Positions 10,473 through 19,767 of a DNA stretch of 64,000 bases are shown here, piece after piece. The stretch is from Sphingobacterium kitahiroshimense (GTDB lineage: Bacteria > Bacteroidota > Bacteroidia > Sphingobacteriales > Sphingobacteriaceae), in assembly GCF_025961315.1 (NCBI RefSeq), contig NZ_JAOQNK010000001.1, forward strand, positions 2,852,001 to 2,916,000, read 5' to 3'. The position numbers and the translations under genes were made by a program. The first letter of the stretch is position 1. Every line of letters starts with the position of its first letter. The notes below the pieces were generated by a model. The model saw only the letters and a list, made by a program, of their open reading frames with translations. It was not told the origin of the DNA and did no database searches.

Positions 10473-12857
10473 ATGATTCAGTTATTTTTTAAAACAGCAT
10501 TTAGGCAGCTCTTAAAGCACCGGTATTATTCAATTCTGACAATTATTGGTTTAGGATTAGCGATTGCATGTGGTTTGTTCATTTATATTTACAATAGCTA
10601 TCAGCTTAGCTACGATCAATTTCATCATCAAAAAGATCGGACTTACATGGTTGTTTACGATCTTAAGCTGGAGCAGGTTGAGCATGAAAAAGGAGGATCA
10701 TTTGCCATGTATGAGGCCATTTCGAAAGAAATGCCACAGATCGAGAAAACTGCTTTATATATTGACAAAAAAGATTTCACTATAGGCATCGAAGATAAAC
10801 AGTTCAAAACTGATGGAAAAGCAGCTTTTGCTTCTTCAAATTACTTTAATATGCTTGATTTCCCCTGGAAACAGGGAAATCCTAAAGACTTAGATGCGCC
10901 TAATACTGTCGCGCTTACTGCATCTACTGCTAAGCTTTATTTCGGAGATGAAAATGCAATAGGAAAAACAATCCTAGTTGAGGGTGAGTTTCCTATAAAA
11001 GTTATTGGTATTATCGAGGATAGTCGAAAGAATTCTGACTTTAGATCGGAAGTTTACTTTTCCTTAAAATCGATTCCGACACTTTTTAAGATTGATACCA
11101 AGGATGATTATTTTCATAATTGGGGTTATACAAATACGAACAACAATATTTTATTGACTTTAAGGAATAATGAAGATAAGGTTCAGGTAGAAAAAACCAT
11201 CCATGAGCTTGTCGGAAAATATTATGATAAAAGTGTACTAGAATATTATTCCTATAAACTGCTTCCGTTAACCGATTTTCATTTTGATAAAGACTATGGA
11301 AAAGGTACCCAAAAATCGCTACTACAGATATTGTCAGTTATTGCCCTTGGCATTAGTATCATGGCAATCGTGAATTACAGCAATATTCTTTTTGCGCAAC
11401 AAATGAACCGTAGTGTTGAAATGGGGGTAAGAAAAATTTTAGGGAGCTCAAAGAAACAACTCTTTTTCCAGTTTTTATTGGAGACTTTAATATTGACCTT
11501 TCTGTCCACTATTTTTGCACTCATTTTATTAAGCATTTTCCTAAACTGGAGTAATGGATATCTTTTTCAAGATGAACCTATAGCAATTCTTTCTTTCAGT
11601 TCACTGATTAGTATTGTCGGATTGACCTGGATCTGCACGGCTCTTCTGACTAGTGTTTATCCTTTACTTTTCGTCAATAGGACACCTATACAAGATGCTC
11701 TAAAAAAACTGACAATGGGTCCATGGAGTTTCACCAGAAAGTCTTTCATTATTTTGCAAAATGTAATCGCGATGGTACTTCTGATCGCAACCTTAGTGAT
11801 CATTCTTCAAGTCCATTATCTTAAAAATACGGATCTGGGATTTGAGCGCGAGCAGGTATTCCTTTTTCCTATGAAAAAAGAAATGTTTGCCAGCAAAGAA
11901 AAAATTAAGCATTTCCTTGCGAAACGGCCTGATATTACCTCATTTAGTTTTTGTGATAATCCGCCAGCAAATGATAAAGTTTGGGGAGGAACTATTCAAT
12001 TTGATGATCGATCAGATTGGGAAAAATGGCCTGCCCGTTATGCTATTGCTGACTCTTCATATATTAAAACATTTAATATCAAACTTGTCGCTGGACATAA
12101 TTTTAATGATAACCCCAAGAATCCGGAGTTTTTGATCAATCAAAAAATGGCTAGGGACCTTGGATATGAGAACCCATATGATATCTTAGGAAAAAGCCTT
12201 AACGCGGGAGGATTAAATGAGGAAAGCATCGGAAAGATTGTTGGTGTTGTAGCTGATTTTAGTACAAACTCTCTAAAGGAAGGTATAGCGCCGACAGTTA
12301 TCGGTTATAATGCGGGGCGTTTAAAAAATATAGCCATCAAGTTTAATGGTACAAATCCACAGCAATTTATACATGAATTTGAACAGCAATGGAGGGATTG
12401 GTACCCTAAGGAAATATTTGAATACAAATTTTATGATGAACAAATCGCTAATTTGTATGCAAAAGAAACACTAACTGAAAAACTGATTTGGATCGCTGCA
12501 GTCGTTTCTGTTATCATAAGCACTATGGGCTTTTTAGGATTGTTATCGATTACTATTCTGAAGCGAACCAAAGAAATTGGTATCCGAAAAGTTCTTGGCT
12601 CTTCTATAGCAGGAATTATTCAATTATTGACGCAAGATTTCGTTAAATGGATGATCATTTCTGGTATAATAGCTACGCCTATTGCCTTTTATTTGATGAA
12701 TAGATGGCTAGAAGATTTTCCTTTCCGAATTGAGCTGACATGTTGGATTTTTGCTTCAGCGTTGCTCTTTGGAGTCATGATTACGTTATTGGTAATCAGC
12801 TTTCAATCTTTCAAAGCCGCGCGAGCAAATCCGGTAGACAGTTTGCGGGATGAATAA
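10473..12857 (+). CDS. MacB/FtsX-family ABC transporter permease, divergent member (794 aa)
   Basis: Fourth gene of the run, 38 nt downstream of the previous stop. It opens MIQLFFKTAFRQLLKHRYYS, like the 667 product and unlike the NYIKIAW group. TM1 (IGLGLAIACGLFIYIYN) and the first loop (QQMNRSVEMGVRKILGSS) differ from the others, while the second loop TKEIGIRKVLGSS and the C-terminal NPVDSLRDE are standard. It is the most divergent full-length permease in this operon by eye, so it may assemble with a different partner. No internal promoter is seen. Confidence 0.92.
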   Translation: MIQLFFKTAFRQLLKHRYYSILTIIGLGLAIACGLFIYIYNSYQLSYDQFHHQKDRTYMVVYDLKLEQVEHEKGGSFAMYEAISKEMPQIEKTALYIDKKDFTIGIEDKQFKTDGKAAFASSNYFNMLDFPWKQGNPKDLDAPNTVALTASTAKLYFGDENAIGKTILVEGEFPIKVIGIIEDSRKNSDFRSEVYFSLKSIPTLFKIDTKDDYFHNWGYTNTNNNILLTLRNNEDKVQVEKTIHELVGKYYDKSVLEYYSYKLLPLTDFHFDKDYGKGTQKSLLQILSVIALGISIMAIVNYSNILFAQQMNRSVEMGVRKILGSSKKQLFFQFLLETLILTFLSTIFALILLSIFLNWSNGYLFQDEPIAILSFSSLISIVGLTWICTALLTSVYPLLFVNRTPIQDALKKLTMGPWSFTRKSFIILQNVIAMVLLIATLVIILQVHYLKNTDLGFEREQVFLFPMKKEMFASKEKIKHFLAKRPDITSFSFCDNPPANDKVWGGTIQFDDRSDWEKWPARYAIADSSYIKTFNIKLVAGHNFNDNPKNPEFLINQKMARDLGYENPYDILGKSLNAGGLNEESIGKIVGVVADFSTNSLKEGIAPTVIGYNAGRLKNIAIKFNGTNPQQFIHEFEQQWRDWYPKEIFEYKFYDEQIANLYAKETLTEKLIWIAAVVSVIISTMGFLGLLSITILKRTKEIGIRKVLGSSIAGIIQLLTQDFVKWMIISGIIATPIAFYLMNRWLEDFPFRIELTCWIFASALLFGVMITLLVISFQSFKAARANPVDSLRDE

Positions 12858-12928
12858 TTAACGCGATTAATAAACCCAAAATAAGATAATCAAACCCGAA
12901 GCTTAGCGCTGCGGTAAAAAATATAGCT

Positions 12929-15334
12929 ATGTTAAAGAATAATATCAAAATCGCCTGGCGCAATATCATAAAACGTAAGTATGAAAGTTTAATCAATCTT
13001 TTGGGTTTGATCTGCAGTATTACTTTCGTCATACTGGTCGGCGCATATGTTTGGGAAGTGCATCAGGTCAATAGTGAACTTCGCAACAAAGAGCAACAAT
13101 ATATATTACAAAGTAATTATAAGAAAGAAGGTTTCGGCATCCCACTAACAAGTATTGGTGCTTTGCCAAAAGCTTTAAAAGAAGAGTATCCACAATTGGT
13201 GGCAAATTATTACCGCATCGACGGTTTGACCTGTATTGTCTCCCATGGCGACCAGATATTTGAAGAAGGGACAGTTTTAGGCGATCCGACATTACTGGAT
13301 ATGTTTGGTTTTGAGGTTTTTGCTGGAAATTCAACAACTGCATTAACGAAGCCTTTCACTGTGGTCATCACAGAAAAAGCTGCTCAAAAGTATTTTGGAA
13401 AAATAGATGTTTTGGGTCAAACACTTGAAATCAAAAACTTCAAAGGCGATAAGCAACCCTTCACCATTACAGGTGTAATCAAAGAAAATACTCAAAACTC
13501 CGTCATGCAATTAAATGACGCCATGAAGTCCGATGTTTTTTTACCGATAGCGAGTGAATCGTATTTTGGAAGGTCTATCGACAACTGGCAAAACCCTTAT
13601 ATTGCATCATTTATTGAGCTACAGAAAGGTGTTACGCCTGAGCAACTCGCTATTCCTATCCAGGATCTGGTAAAGCGCAATACGGATGGTGAGTTTTCAA
13701 CAAACTATGCCCCGGATTTAAAGCCTTTGAAAAGTTACTTTCTAGATGATAATAAGGGAGCTGTCCGCAAAATGATTGCTACTTTATTATGGATTGCAGG
13801 CTTCGTATTGTTGATGGCCATCATTAACTTCATCAATATCACCATCAGTCAAAACATTACCCGATTGAAAGAGATCGGGATTCGCAAAATGATGGGTTCT
13901 TCCCGTTCACAGATCATTTCCCAGTTGATAGCCGAATACATGACAACCATGCTGATTGCTGTCACGATCAGTCTTCCTATTTATGTACTTTTAAGTCCTA
14001 TTTTTGAAGAAATCTTTATGCGCAAGTTACCATCGTTGACAGCACTACCTTTTAGTTTTTATATTTTACTTTTCTTATTTGCATGTATTGTTGGTCTTTT
14101 AGCAGGTATCTATCCAGCAATCAAACTTTCAGGCAATGACATTCTACAGTCTGTGAAAAATAAGTTTACACAAGGTAACGGCAAGCAGGCCGTTCGTCGT
14201 GTACTCATCTTCACACAGTTTGCGGTCGCTGTCATTATACTAATGGCTACAATCATTATATCGAAACAAATTAATCTATTTATAAATGGTGAGCTGGGCT
14301 ATAATAAAGAATCGGTATTGAACGTTCAGGTACCCCGTGACTGGACTGAACAGGGGCTTAAAAAGATGGAAACGACGCGAGATGAGTTCCAAAGACTTCC
14401 ACAAATAGAGTCCATTAGTCTTTCTTATGAGATCCCTGGCTTTATAGGAGGCAATAATCAATCACTTTTCAACACGAAATCGGAAAAAACAGTGCACTCT
14501 AAGATCATTATGTCTGATTCTTATTTTGCAAAAACGTATCAGATCCAGCTATTAGCGGGTCATTTTTTAAATCCTAACAGTTCACAAAATGACCAAAATC
14601 CTGATGTAGTCATTAATAAAGAGGCACTGCTCGCTTTAGGGTTTACAAAGGCGGAAGAGGCTATTGGCCGAACCATCGGTTTTGGAGAAGCTAACGTTCC
14701 TGTCATGATATCTGGGGTAACAGCAGACTTCGTTCCAAACTCCATGAACGATGAAGCTACGGCAATAGCGTGGATCAATATTTCCAGATCTGCACAATTC
14801 CGATTTTTGAGTATCCGTTTAAAGGATGGTTCTTTGTCTTCATCTATGGAGGCTTTGGAAAAAAAATGGAAAGAACTCCTTCCTGATGCACCGTTTGAGT
14901 ATCAATTTACAGATGACCGCATCCAAAAATTATATGAAACAGAACTGCAATTGCAACGTGCCTCCCAGATTGCAACTATTGCATCTTTACTGATCGTCGC
15001 CTTGGGCATCATCGGGTTGATTACATTATCCATCAACCTGCGTAATAAAGAAGTCGGTGTACGCAAAGTGCTTGGTGCTTCTTTGATGCATTTAATTTTA
15101 CTTTTTTCGAAAGAGTTTTATCTAATTTTTGTTATGGCTTTATTGGTAACTATACCTGCCAGTTATGTGATGATGAATGTCTGGCTACAGAATTATAACA
15201 ATCGTATTGTTATCGATGTAGTGACATACCTGCTCCCATTGGGGTTTTTAGCATTATTGCTGGGTACACTGATTATCGGTATTATATACCGAGCTACGAA
15301 ATTCAATCCAATTGAGAAGTTAAGGGATGAATAA
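12929..15334 (+). CDS. MacB/FtsX-family ABC transporter permease (801 aa)
   Basis: Last gene of the 3195-15334 run, 71 nt after its neighbour. It opens MLKNNIKIAWRNIIKRKYES. The loop after TM2 reads QNITRLKEIGIRKMMGSS and the second-half loop NKEVGVRKVLGAS. C-terminus NPIEKLRDE. The first extracytoplasmic core carries a short insertion relative to its neighbours around the FKGDKQPF segment. It is followed by the inverted repeat at 15341-15418 and a convergent gene, which fits the end of the operon. Confidence 0.93.
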   Translation: MLKNNIKIAWRNIIKRKYESLINLLGLICSITFVILVGAYVWEVHQVNSELRNKEQQYILQSNYKKEGFGIPLTSIGALPKALKEEYPQLVANYYRIDGLTCIVSHGDQIFEEGTVLGDPTLLDMFGFEVFAGNSTTALTKPFTVVITEKAAQKYFGKIDVLGQTLEIKNFKGDKQPFTITGVIKENTQNSVMQLNDAMKSDVFLPIASESYFGRSIDNWQNPYIASFIELQKGVTPEQLAIPIQDLVKRNTDGEFSTNYAPDLKPLKSYFLDDNKGAVRKMIATLLWIAGFVLLMAIINFINITISQNITRLKEIGIRKMMGSSRSQIISQLIAEYMTTMLIAVTISLPIYVLLSPIFEEIFMRKLPSLTALPFSFYILLFLFACIVGLLAGIYPAIKLSGNDILQSVKNKFTQGNGKQAVRRVLIFTQFAVAVIILMATIIISKQINLFINGELGYNKESVLNVQVPRDWTEQGLKKMETTRDEFQRLPQIESISLSYEIPGFIGGNNQSLFNTKSEKTVHSKIIMSDSYFAKTYQIQLLAGHFLNPNSSQNDQNPDVVINKEALLALGFTKAEEAIGRTIGFGEANVPVMISGVTADFVPNSMNDEATAIAWINISRSAQFRFLSIRLKDGSLSSSMEALEKKWKELLPDAPFEYQFTDDRIQKLYETELQLQRASQIATIASLLIVALGIIGLITLSINLRNKEVGVRKVLGASLMHLILLFSKEFYLIFVMALLVTIPASYVMMNVWLQNYNNRIVIDVVTYLLPLGFLALLLGTLIIGIIYRATKFNPIEKLRDE

Positions 15335-15340
15335 AAAACA

Positions 15341-15418
15341 AAGCCGTAGGAGGTGCAAATAAGAAAAGTAAGCCGACTGAGAGATGGACGGTTTATAATT
15401 GGTGTGCTCCTACGGCTT
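15341..15418. terminator. Long-loop inverted repeat between convergent genes
   Basis: Perfect 12-bp arms AAGCCGTAGGAG (15341-15352) and CTCCTACGGCTT (15407-15418) enclose 54 nt. A nested weaker stem TAAGCCG/CGGTTTA lies inside. On the minus strand the hairpin is followed by TGTTTTTTAT, so it could end the transcript of the minus-strand gene. On the plus strand only GGTTTT follows. The loop is unusually long for an intrinsic terminator. Confidence 0.5.
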
Positions 15419-15491
15419 AAGGTTTTAAAATGCTAATCTAAATTGTCATAAGCTTAGCTTACTCCTATTTTTCATAGTTTCTTGCTTCTAT

Positions 15492-16175
15492 TTAAGATTT
15501 CACCTTATTTATCTGTAAATACGCAAATCCAGAAAAGTTCTTTTTACTGGATATCTTTTGCTCTAAATGATAGTCTTCCTTCTTATCTAAATAATCTTGT
15601 AAAACCAACATCAAATTTTTAGGAGATATAGATGTATCGATAGAATTTTGACATTTATTAAGTATTTCATAAGCGATTCTTTCTTCTGTAAAATAACCTT
15701 CTACAAACAACTGTCGCATAAGACTTCTTAATTGTTCAATTTTTGTAGCTGTTGAATTATTAAAGCAATCAATATCATGTCTTGAATCTATTAACAAGAA
15801 GATGGTTTTGATAGCTTTCTTGTTTTCATCCAACTGTTTGAGCTCATAAATTACACGATCACTACAAATAGTTACAAACATGTCATAGTCAAACTTTTGA
15901 TGATCAACATCAACAGATTTAGGGTAAGCTGCTCCGGCATTATAATCTAACACCTGTGTAAATATGTAAAGATCATGCGCATAGACACTCTTTATTTTAA
16001 AAGTCTCTATTTTTTCAATAAAATCATGCTCTTTACCCATTAAAAATGAAACTTCTTCTGTTGATAAATGTTTTGCTGTCCGTAGTAGCATCATGCGGTA
16101 GATAATGGTGATTTCAATCTCACTACAGTGGATTGAATACACTTTGATTATTGGTTTGAATTCCTTCTTTTCCAT
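15492..16175 (-). CDS. Hypothetical HTH-like regulator (227 aa)
   Basis: Not confidently assigned to a family. Residues ~25-75 (RMMLLRTAKHLSTEEVSFLM, then IEKIET) resemble the Cro/CI-type helix-turn-helix pattern in which a Leu-Ser-x-Glu-Glu-x helix precedes a recognition helix. The rest is charged, without signal peptide or membrane segments, and ends in a Lys-rich tail. The idea that it is a regulator is supported by context. It lies between permease operons, and its upstream region carries a ~50-bp palindromic block (16199-16248) that is repeated before the small HTH gene at 19474. What it controls is unknown. Confidence 0.8.
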   Translation of the reverse strand: MEKKEFKPIIKVYSIHCSEIEITIIYRMMLLRTAKHLSTEEVSFLMGKEHDFIEKIETFKIKSVYAHDLYIFTQVLDYNAGAAYPKSVDVDHQKFDYDMFVTICSDRVIYELKQLDENKKAIKTIFLLIDSRHDIDCFNNSTATKIEQLRSLMRQLFVEGYFTEERIAYEILNKCQNSIDTSISPKNLMLVLQDYLDKKEDYHLEQKISSKKNFSGFAYLQINKVKS

Positions 16176-16198
16176 AATTAAATAAATTTATATAGTTA

Positions 16199-16248
16199 TT
16201 CTATACAAATAAACATAACAATAAGCAATATTCAAAACGATTGTATAG
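16199..16248. promoter_or_regulatory. Conserved 50-bp operator-like block, copy 1
   Basis: TTCTATACAA (16199-16208) and TTGTATAG (16241-16248) form an inverted repeat with CAATATTC in the middle. The block matches 19364-19413 at 39 of 50 positions by eye, with the same 42-nt offset between the half sites. Copy 1 lies upstream of the minus-strand 227-aa gene and copy 2 upstream of the 73-aa HTH gene. This fits a shared operator, possibly autoregulatory. Confidence 0.65.
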
Positions 16249-16521
16249 ATAAATAATTCATTCTATATTTTTTTCTATACATAATAATATATTAAAAGAT
16301 GTTTATAGCAACAACCCTCCATGTATTTTTAGTAAATAGGTAAAATCAATGACTACAGTTCTATTTACCACGCTAAAACACTCATTAACAAACTAATGAC
16401 AAGTACTGATCAGGTTAAATCTAGACATCTCATTGAAAAATTTTGATCAACATAATAATCTCATAATCGATATTTACAATGGACATAGCCTAGGAATATT
16501 TTAAAATCTTAAAGCGCATTC

Positions 16522-16556
16522 GTACGAAAACGAACGAAAACTGTTCATTTTCGTAC
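16522..16556 (+). promoter_or_regulatory. 35-bp double-dyad upstream activator site B
   Basis: Left dyad GTACGAAAACGAAC (16522-16535), spacer GAAAACT, right dyad GTTCATTTTCGTAC (16543-16556). Outer arms GTACGAAAA/TTTTCGTAC pair perfectly. 55 nt separate it from sigma-54 promoter B. Confidence 0.87.
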
Positions 16557-16611
16557 AAACCTCAACTGCGAAAAAACAACTAAACAACTACAAATCAAAT
16601 ACATAAATATT

Positions 16612-16627
16612 TGGCAATGCAATTGTT
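16612..16627 (+). promoter_or_regulatory. Sigma-54 (-24/-12) promoter B
   Basis: TGGCAATGCAATTGTT matches TGGCA-N6-TTG with T in place of the -12 C. Predicted transcript start is about 16638, i.e. at the upstream in-frame ATG (16637). That ATG therefore cannot be the normal start, and translation should begin at 16685. Confidence 0.78.
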
Positions 16628-16684
16628 TTCAGATGTATGTCCAATACTATATTGATAGGACCCTGTGAAATAAAAACAATTATT

Positions 16685-19126
16685 ATGTTGATCAATAATC
16701 TTAAAATCGCCTGGCGGAATATCACAAAGAATAAACTGTATTCCAGTATTAAGATTGGCGGCTTTGCCTTTGGTATTGCCATCTGCATTTTAATTGTTTT
16801 ATATATTAAACATGAGACGAGCTATAATAAGTTTTATCCAGATGTAAACCGGATCTATCGTATTGTATCACAAATTCCGGATGGGGATGATGTGATGAGA
16901 GGTTTATCTTTGACCGCACCAGCGGCAAAAGTAATTAAAGAGGAAGTCCCGTCAGTGGAACAATCCGGTCGGATATTGCCCAATCCGCTTTTTGGGGCTG
17001 GAGGTAATCAATTAACATTGGGATCTGGACCGGAAAACTATTATGACGATGGATTTGTGTACGTGGATCAGTCTATTTTGGAAATGTTTCCATCGCCCAT
17101 GATCTATGGACAATTAGAGCATGCTTTGGATAATCCAAATTCTATCGTCCTGACCAAAAGTAAAGCTTCAAAATATTTTAAGGATAATCCTGTAGGTCAA
17201 CAGATTTATCTGAACAATGATAAATCAAAGCCTTATACGATTAGCGCTGTTATCGATGATATCCCAAGCAATTCTACGCTGTATGGCTACACATTTTTCA
17301 TGTCTTTAGCAGGTGAGCCTTTATATCCAGGTGAGCAAAATAGTTGGATGGCTACAAATTACACTGTGTATGTCAAACTGAGAGAAAATAGTGATCCCAA
17401 GCAAACGCAAAGTATTATTCAGAAAGTATATATAGATGGTCATCTAATCCCTGAGACGCAAAAAGCAGGTGGAAGCATTAAACCTTGGTTTCGTCAGGTA
17501 AAAATGTATTTACAAAATGCTTCTGATATACACCTTTACTCTACGGGTATCCGCGATGACAAAGTCTCGATATTAAATCGGGGAGATATTAAGATGATAT
17601 GGGCATTTGCATCTATTGCGGCCTTTATCTTACTGATCGCCTGTATCAATTTCATCAATCTTTCTACCGCAAATGCGGCGACAAGAGCTAAAGAAATTGG
17701 TATTCGTAAAACCATTGGCTCAAACAGAAAATCTTTAATTGGTCAGTTTATGGTCGAAGCTATCTGTTATAGTTTAATTTCACTGATCATCGGCCTTTTG
17801 TTAGCTTGGATCTTATTACCATTATTTAACAATCTGGCTAATAAAAGTTTAGAGATTCCAATATTTAGCTGGTATTTTATTCCGACACTCCTTGTTTCTT
17901 TGCTGTTTATTGGAAGTTTAGCCGGTATTTATCCGGCACTTTACCTATCGGGATTCAAACCTATTTCAGCATTAAAAAATAAACAGGATTCTACTCCAAA
18001 AAGTTCGTTATTACGCAATGGTCTTGTTACGTTTCAATTTGCAACTTCTATTATTTTAATCGTGAGTGCACTTATTGCCAATCAACAGGTTAATTTTATT
18101 TTAAACAAAGATCTGGGTTTCAGTAAAGATCAGGTCATCGTATTACGTGGCATCACCACTTTATCTCAGGATCTAGCTAGTCTAAAGAATGAATTAAAAT
18201 CACTTCCTTACGTTTCTGATGTTTCTGTGGGAGACTACCTTCCTGTACCTATTGATGGTGTGAAACGAAATGGAAATTCCTTTGCACTTGATGATAATAA
18301 AGATGTGCAACTTGCTAGAGGATCGCAATTCTGGCTTGTGGACGATACTTATATATCCACATTTGAGTTGCGCTTGTCTGAAGGACGCAATTTCAATCCC
18401 AAATTGGCTTCAGACAGTTCGGCTACTATTGTTAACAAAACGCTTGTGGAACAATTGGGACTTACTCATCCAATCGGTGCCAAAATCAATAACGGTAAGT
18501 CCTGGACTATCATTGGAGTGGTGGACGACTTTATATTTGAATCGCTAAAAGAGGAGTCTGGGCCAGTTTCTTTAGCTCTTGGAAACAGCCCTTCCCTCCT
18601 ATCTATAAAAGTTAAAACTGGTCAGATAGATCAATCTCTTGCACAGATTACTAAAGTCTGGGATAAATTTTCTCCCAATCAAAAGATCAATTATAGTTTT
18701 TTAGATGAAGGTTTTGAAAGTTTATATCAGGATGTTGAGCGTACAAAAAATATTTTTACAAGCTTTGCCTTTATCGCTATTTTCATTGCCTCATTAGGTT
18801 TATTTGGCCTTGCTACATATATCACTCAACAGCGTACAAAGGAGATCGGTATCCGAAAAGTATTGGGTGCAAGTAGTATTAGTTTGTTAAAACTGCTATC
18901 TAGCAATTTCATAAAACTGGTATTCATTGCTATCGTTATTGCTGTTCCTATATCGTGGTGGTCTATGGATACGTGGTTACAGGACTTCAACTATCGCATT
19001 GAGATAAACTGGTTATATTTTTTATTGGCAGGCTTTTCGGCTATCCTTATTGCTACCGTTACAATCAGTTACCAAACGTTGAAGGTTATTCGAACCAATC
19101 CTGTAGATAGTCTACGCGATGAGTAA
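16685..19126 (+). CDS. MacB/FtsX-family ABC transporter permease (813 aa)
   Basis: Monocistronic permease under sigma-54 unit B. The frame is open from an ATG at 16637. I choose 16685 because the predicted transcript starts at about 16638 and because MLINNLKIAWRN then aligns with MLVNNLKIALRN of the 19939 paralogue. Loops: ANAATRAKEIGIRKTIGSN after TM2, TKEIGIRKVLGASS in the second half. C-terminus NPVDSLRDE. The first extracytoplasmic core holds NPNSIVLTKSKASKYF, nearly the same in the 19939 product. The two are close paralogues (roughly two thirds identical by eye). A terminator hairpin follows at 19202. Confidence 0.94.
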   Translation: MLINNLKIAWRNITKNKLYSSIKIGGFAFGIAICILIVLYIKHETSYNKFYPDVNRIYRIVSQIPDGDDVMRGLSLTAPAAKVIKEEVPSVEQSGRILPNPLFGAGGNQLTLGSGPENYYDDGFVYVDQSILEMFPSPMIYGQLEHALDNPNSIVLTKSKASKYFKDNPVGQQIYLNNDKSKPYTISAVIDDIPSNSTLYGYTFFMSLAGEPLYPGEQNSWMATNYTVYVKLRENSDPKQTQSIIQKVYIDGHLIPETQKAGGSIKPWFRQVKMYLQNASDIHLYSTGIRDDKVSILNRGDIKMIWAFASIAAFILLIACINFINLSTANAATRAKEIGIRKTIGSNRKSLIGQFMVEAICYSLISLIIGLLLAWILLPLFNNLANKSLEIPIFSWYFIPTLLVSLLFIGSLAGIYPALYLSGFKPISALKNKQDSTPKSSLLRNGLVTFQFATSIILIVSALIANQQVNFILNKDLGFSKDQVIVLRGITTLSQDLASLKNELKSLPYVSDVSVGDYLPVPIDGVKRNGNSFALDDNKDVQLARGSQFWLVDDTYISTFELRLSEGRNFNPKLASDSSATIVNKTLVEQLGLTHPIGAKINNGKSWTIIGVVDDFIFESLKEESGPVSLALGNSPSLLSIKVKTGQIDQSLAQITKVWDKFSPNQKINYSFLDEGFESLYQDVERTKNIFTSFAFIAIFIASLGLFGLATYITQQRTKEIGIRKVLGASSISLLKLLSSNFIKLVFIAIVIAVPISWWSMDTWLQDFNYRIEINWLYFLLAGFSAILIATVTISYQTLKVIRTNPVDSLRDE

Positions 19127-19201
19127 AGTTCGTGATAAAATATAATAAAGGATTTTAGTGTTTGTTTAAAATCTCTTCTAAGAGATTAATATGTTTATGT
19201 T

Positions 19202-19239
19202 ATGCCGGTTGTTCGATGATGGACAGCCGGCATTTTTTT
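19202..19239 (+). terminator. Rho-independent terminator
   Basis: ATGCCGGTTGT (19202-19212) pairs with ACAGCCGGCAT (19223-19233), with one G-U pair, and a run of T follows. It ends the permease transcript from promoter B. Confidence 0.85.
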
Positions 19240-19363
19240 ACTATAACATCTATTATGTACATTCTTCTTATGTAGAAATTTTCCTTCTTGTCAACATAAG
19301 TTTTTTCTAATTATCAGTTTTTCCTTTAAGTTTTTCTCATTCATTAATTTATTTATATACATA

Positions 19364-19413
19364 TTCTATACAAACAAACCGAATAACTGGCAATATTCGC
19401 AATGATTGTATAT
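19364..19413. promoter_or_regulatory. Conserved 50-bp operator-like block, copy 2
   Basis: TTCTATACAA at 19364-19373 and TTGTATAT at 19406-19413 with a central CAATATTC. Same order and spacing as the block at 16199-16248. It ends 60 nt before the ATG of the 73-aa HTH gene, a reasonable position for an operator. Confidence 0.65.
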
Positions 19414-19473
19414 TTAAATACAACATTTTGTATTTTTATCTATACAGATGAGCAGACAGTAAATAGTATTATA

Positions 19474-19695
19474 ATGACAAAACTTGGAGAGATTTTAGCA
19501 AAGAAATCCGTCAATAAATCTATGGTGGCACGCAAGACGGGACTAAGTAAAGCACGTATCAATGAACTAACGATGAATGATACAGCAAAATTGCGGTTAG
19601 ATGAAATGTATCTTATTGCTCTGGCAACGGATAGTGATCCAAATGAGATGATGCTTAAATTATGTGAAGACCTACGCTTGAAAGAGCCTGAATAA
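19474..19695 (+). CDS. Small XRE-like helix-turn-helix protein (73 aa)
   Basis: The compact protein MTKLGEILAKK... carries a Cro/CI-like HTH: KSMVARKTGLSKARINEL, about residues 15-32, has the Val-Ala-x-x-Thr-Gly-Leu-Ser-x-x-x-Ile spacing. The frame is open 24 codons further upstream (ATG 19402), but that extension (IVYLNTTFCIFIYT) is not HTH-like and begins inside the operator-like block, so 19474 is preferred. Two acidic stretches follow the HTH. It lies between two paralogous sigma-54-controlled permeases and could be a local repressor, which is inference only. It also resembles antitoxin HTHs, but no toxin gene is adjacent. Confidence 0.75.
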   Translation: MTKLGEILAKKSVNKSMVARKTGLSKARINELTMNDTAKLRLDEMYLIALATDSDPNEMMLKLCEDLRLKEPE

Positions 19696-19767
19696 TAAAA
19701 ATAAAATGATCGGACCTGTCCAATGACAATATAACCGATCGGTTTTTAGATCCTGACTAAAGTATTT

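Larger units (their letters stand above)
16176..16684. other. 509-nt divergent intergenic control region
   Basis: Separates the minus-strand HTH-like gene from the plus-strand permease at 16685. From left to right it holds the TTCTATACAA/TTGTATAGA block (16199-16248), two further TTCTATA-type half sites (16261 and 16273), and a small inverted repeat GTAAATAG/CTATTTAC (16332-16339 and 16361-16368). Activator site B (16522-16556) and sigma-54 promoter B (16612-16627) follow. I see no convincing gene in it. Confidence 0.75.
19127..19473. other. 347-nt intergenic region with terminator and operator-like block
   Basis: Holds the rho-independent terminator of the permease (19202-19239), an AT-rich stretch, and the second 50-bp operator-like block (19364-19413) just before the small HTH gene. 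No additional gene is supported. The open frame that begins at 19402 starts inside the block and is better started at 19474. Confidence 0.7.

Noticed and set aside
16396..16446. 16-codon open frame (ATG at 16396) as a remnant of the small HTH gene
   Set aside because: No similarity to the 73-aa HTH protein beyond the first two residues; likely chance.
16637..16684. N-terminal extension of the 16685 permease
   Set aside because: It coincides with the predicted sigma-54 transcript start and has no counterpart in the 19939 paralogue.
19474..19695. Small HTH protein as the antitoxin of a toxin-antitoxin pair
   Set aside because: No toxin-sized partner gene is adjacent on either side.
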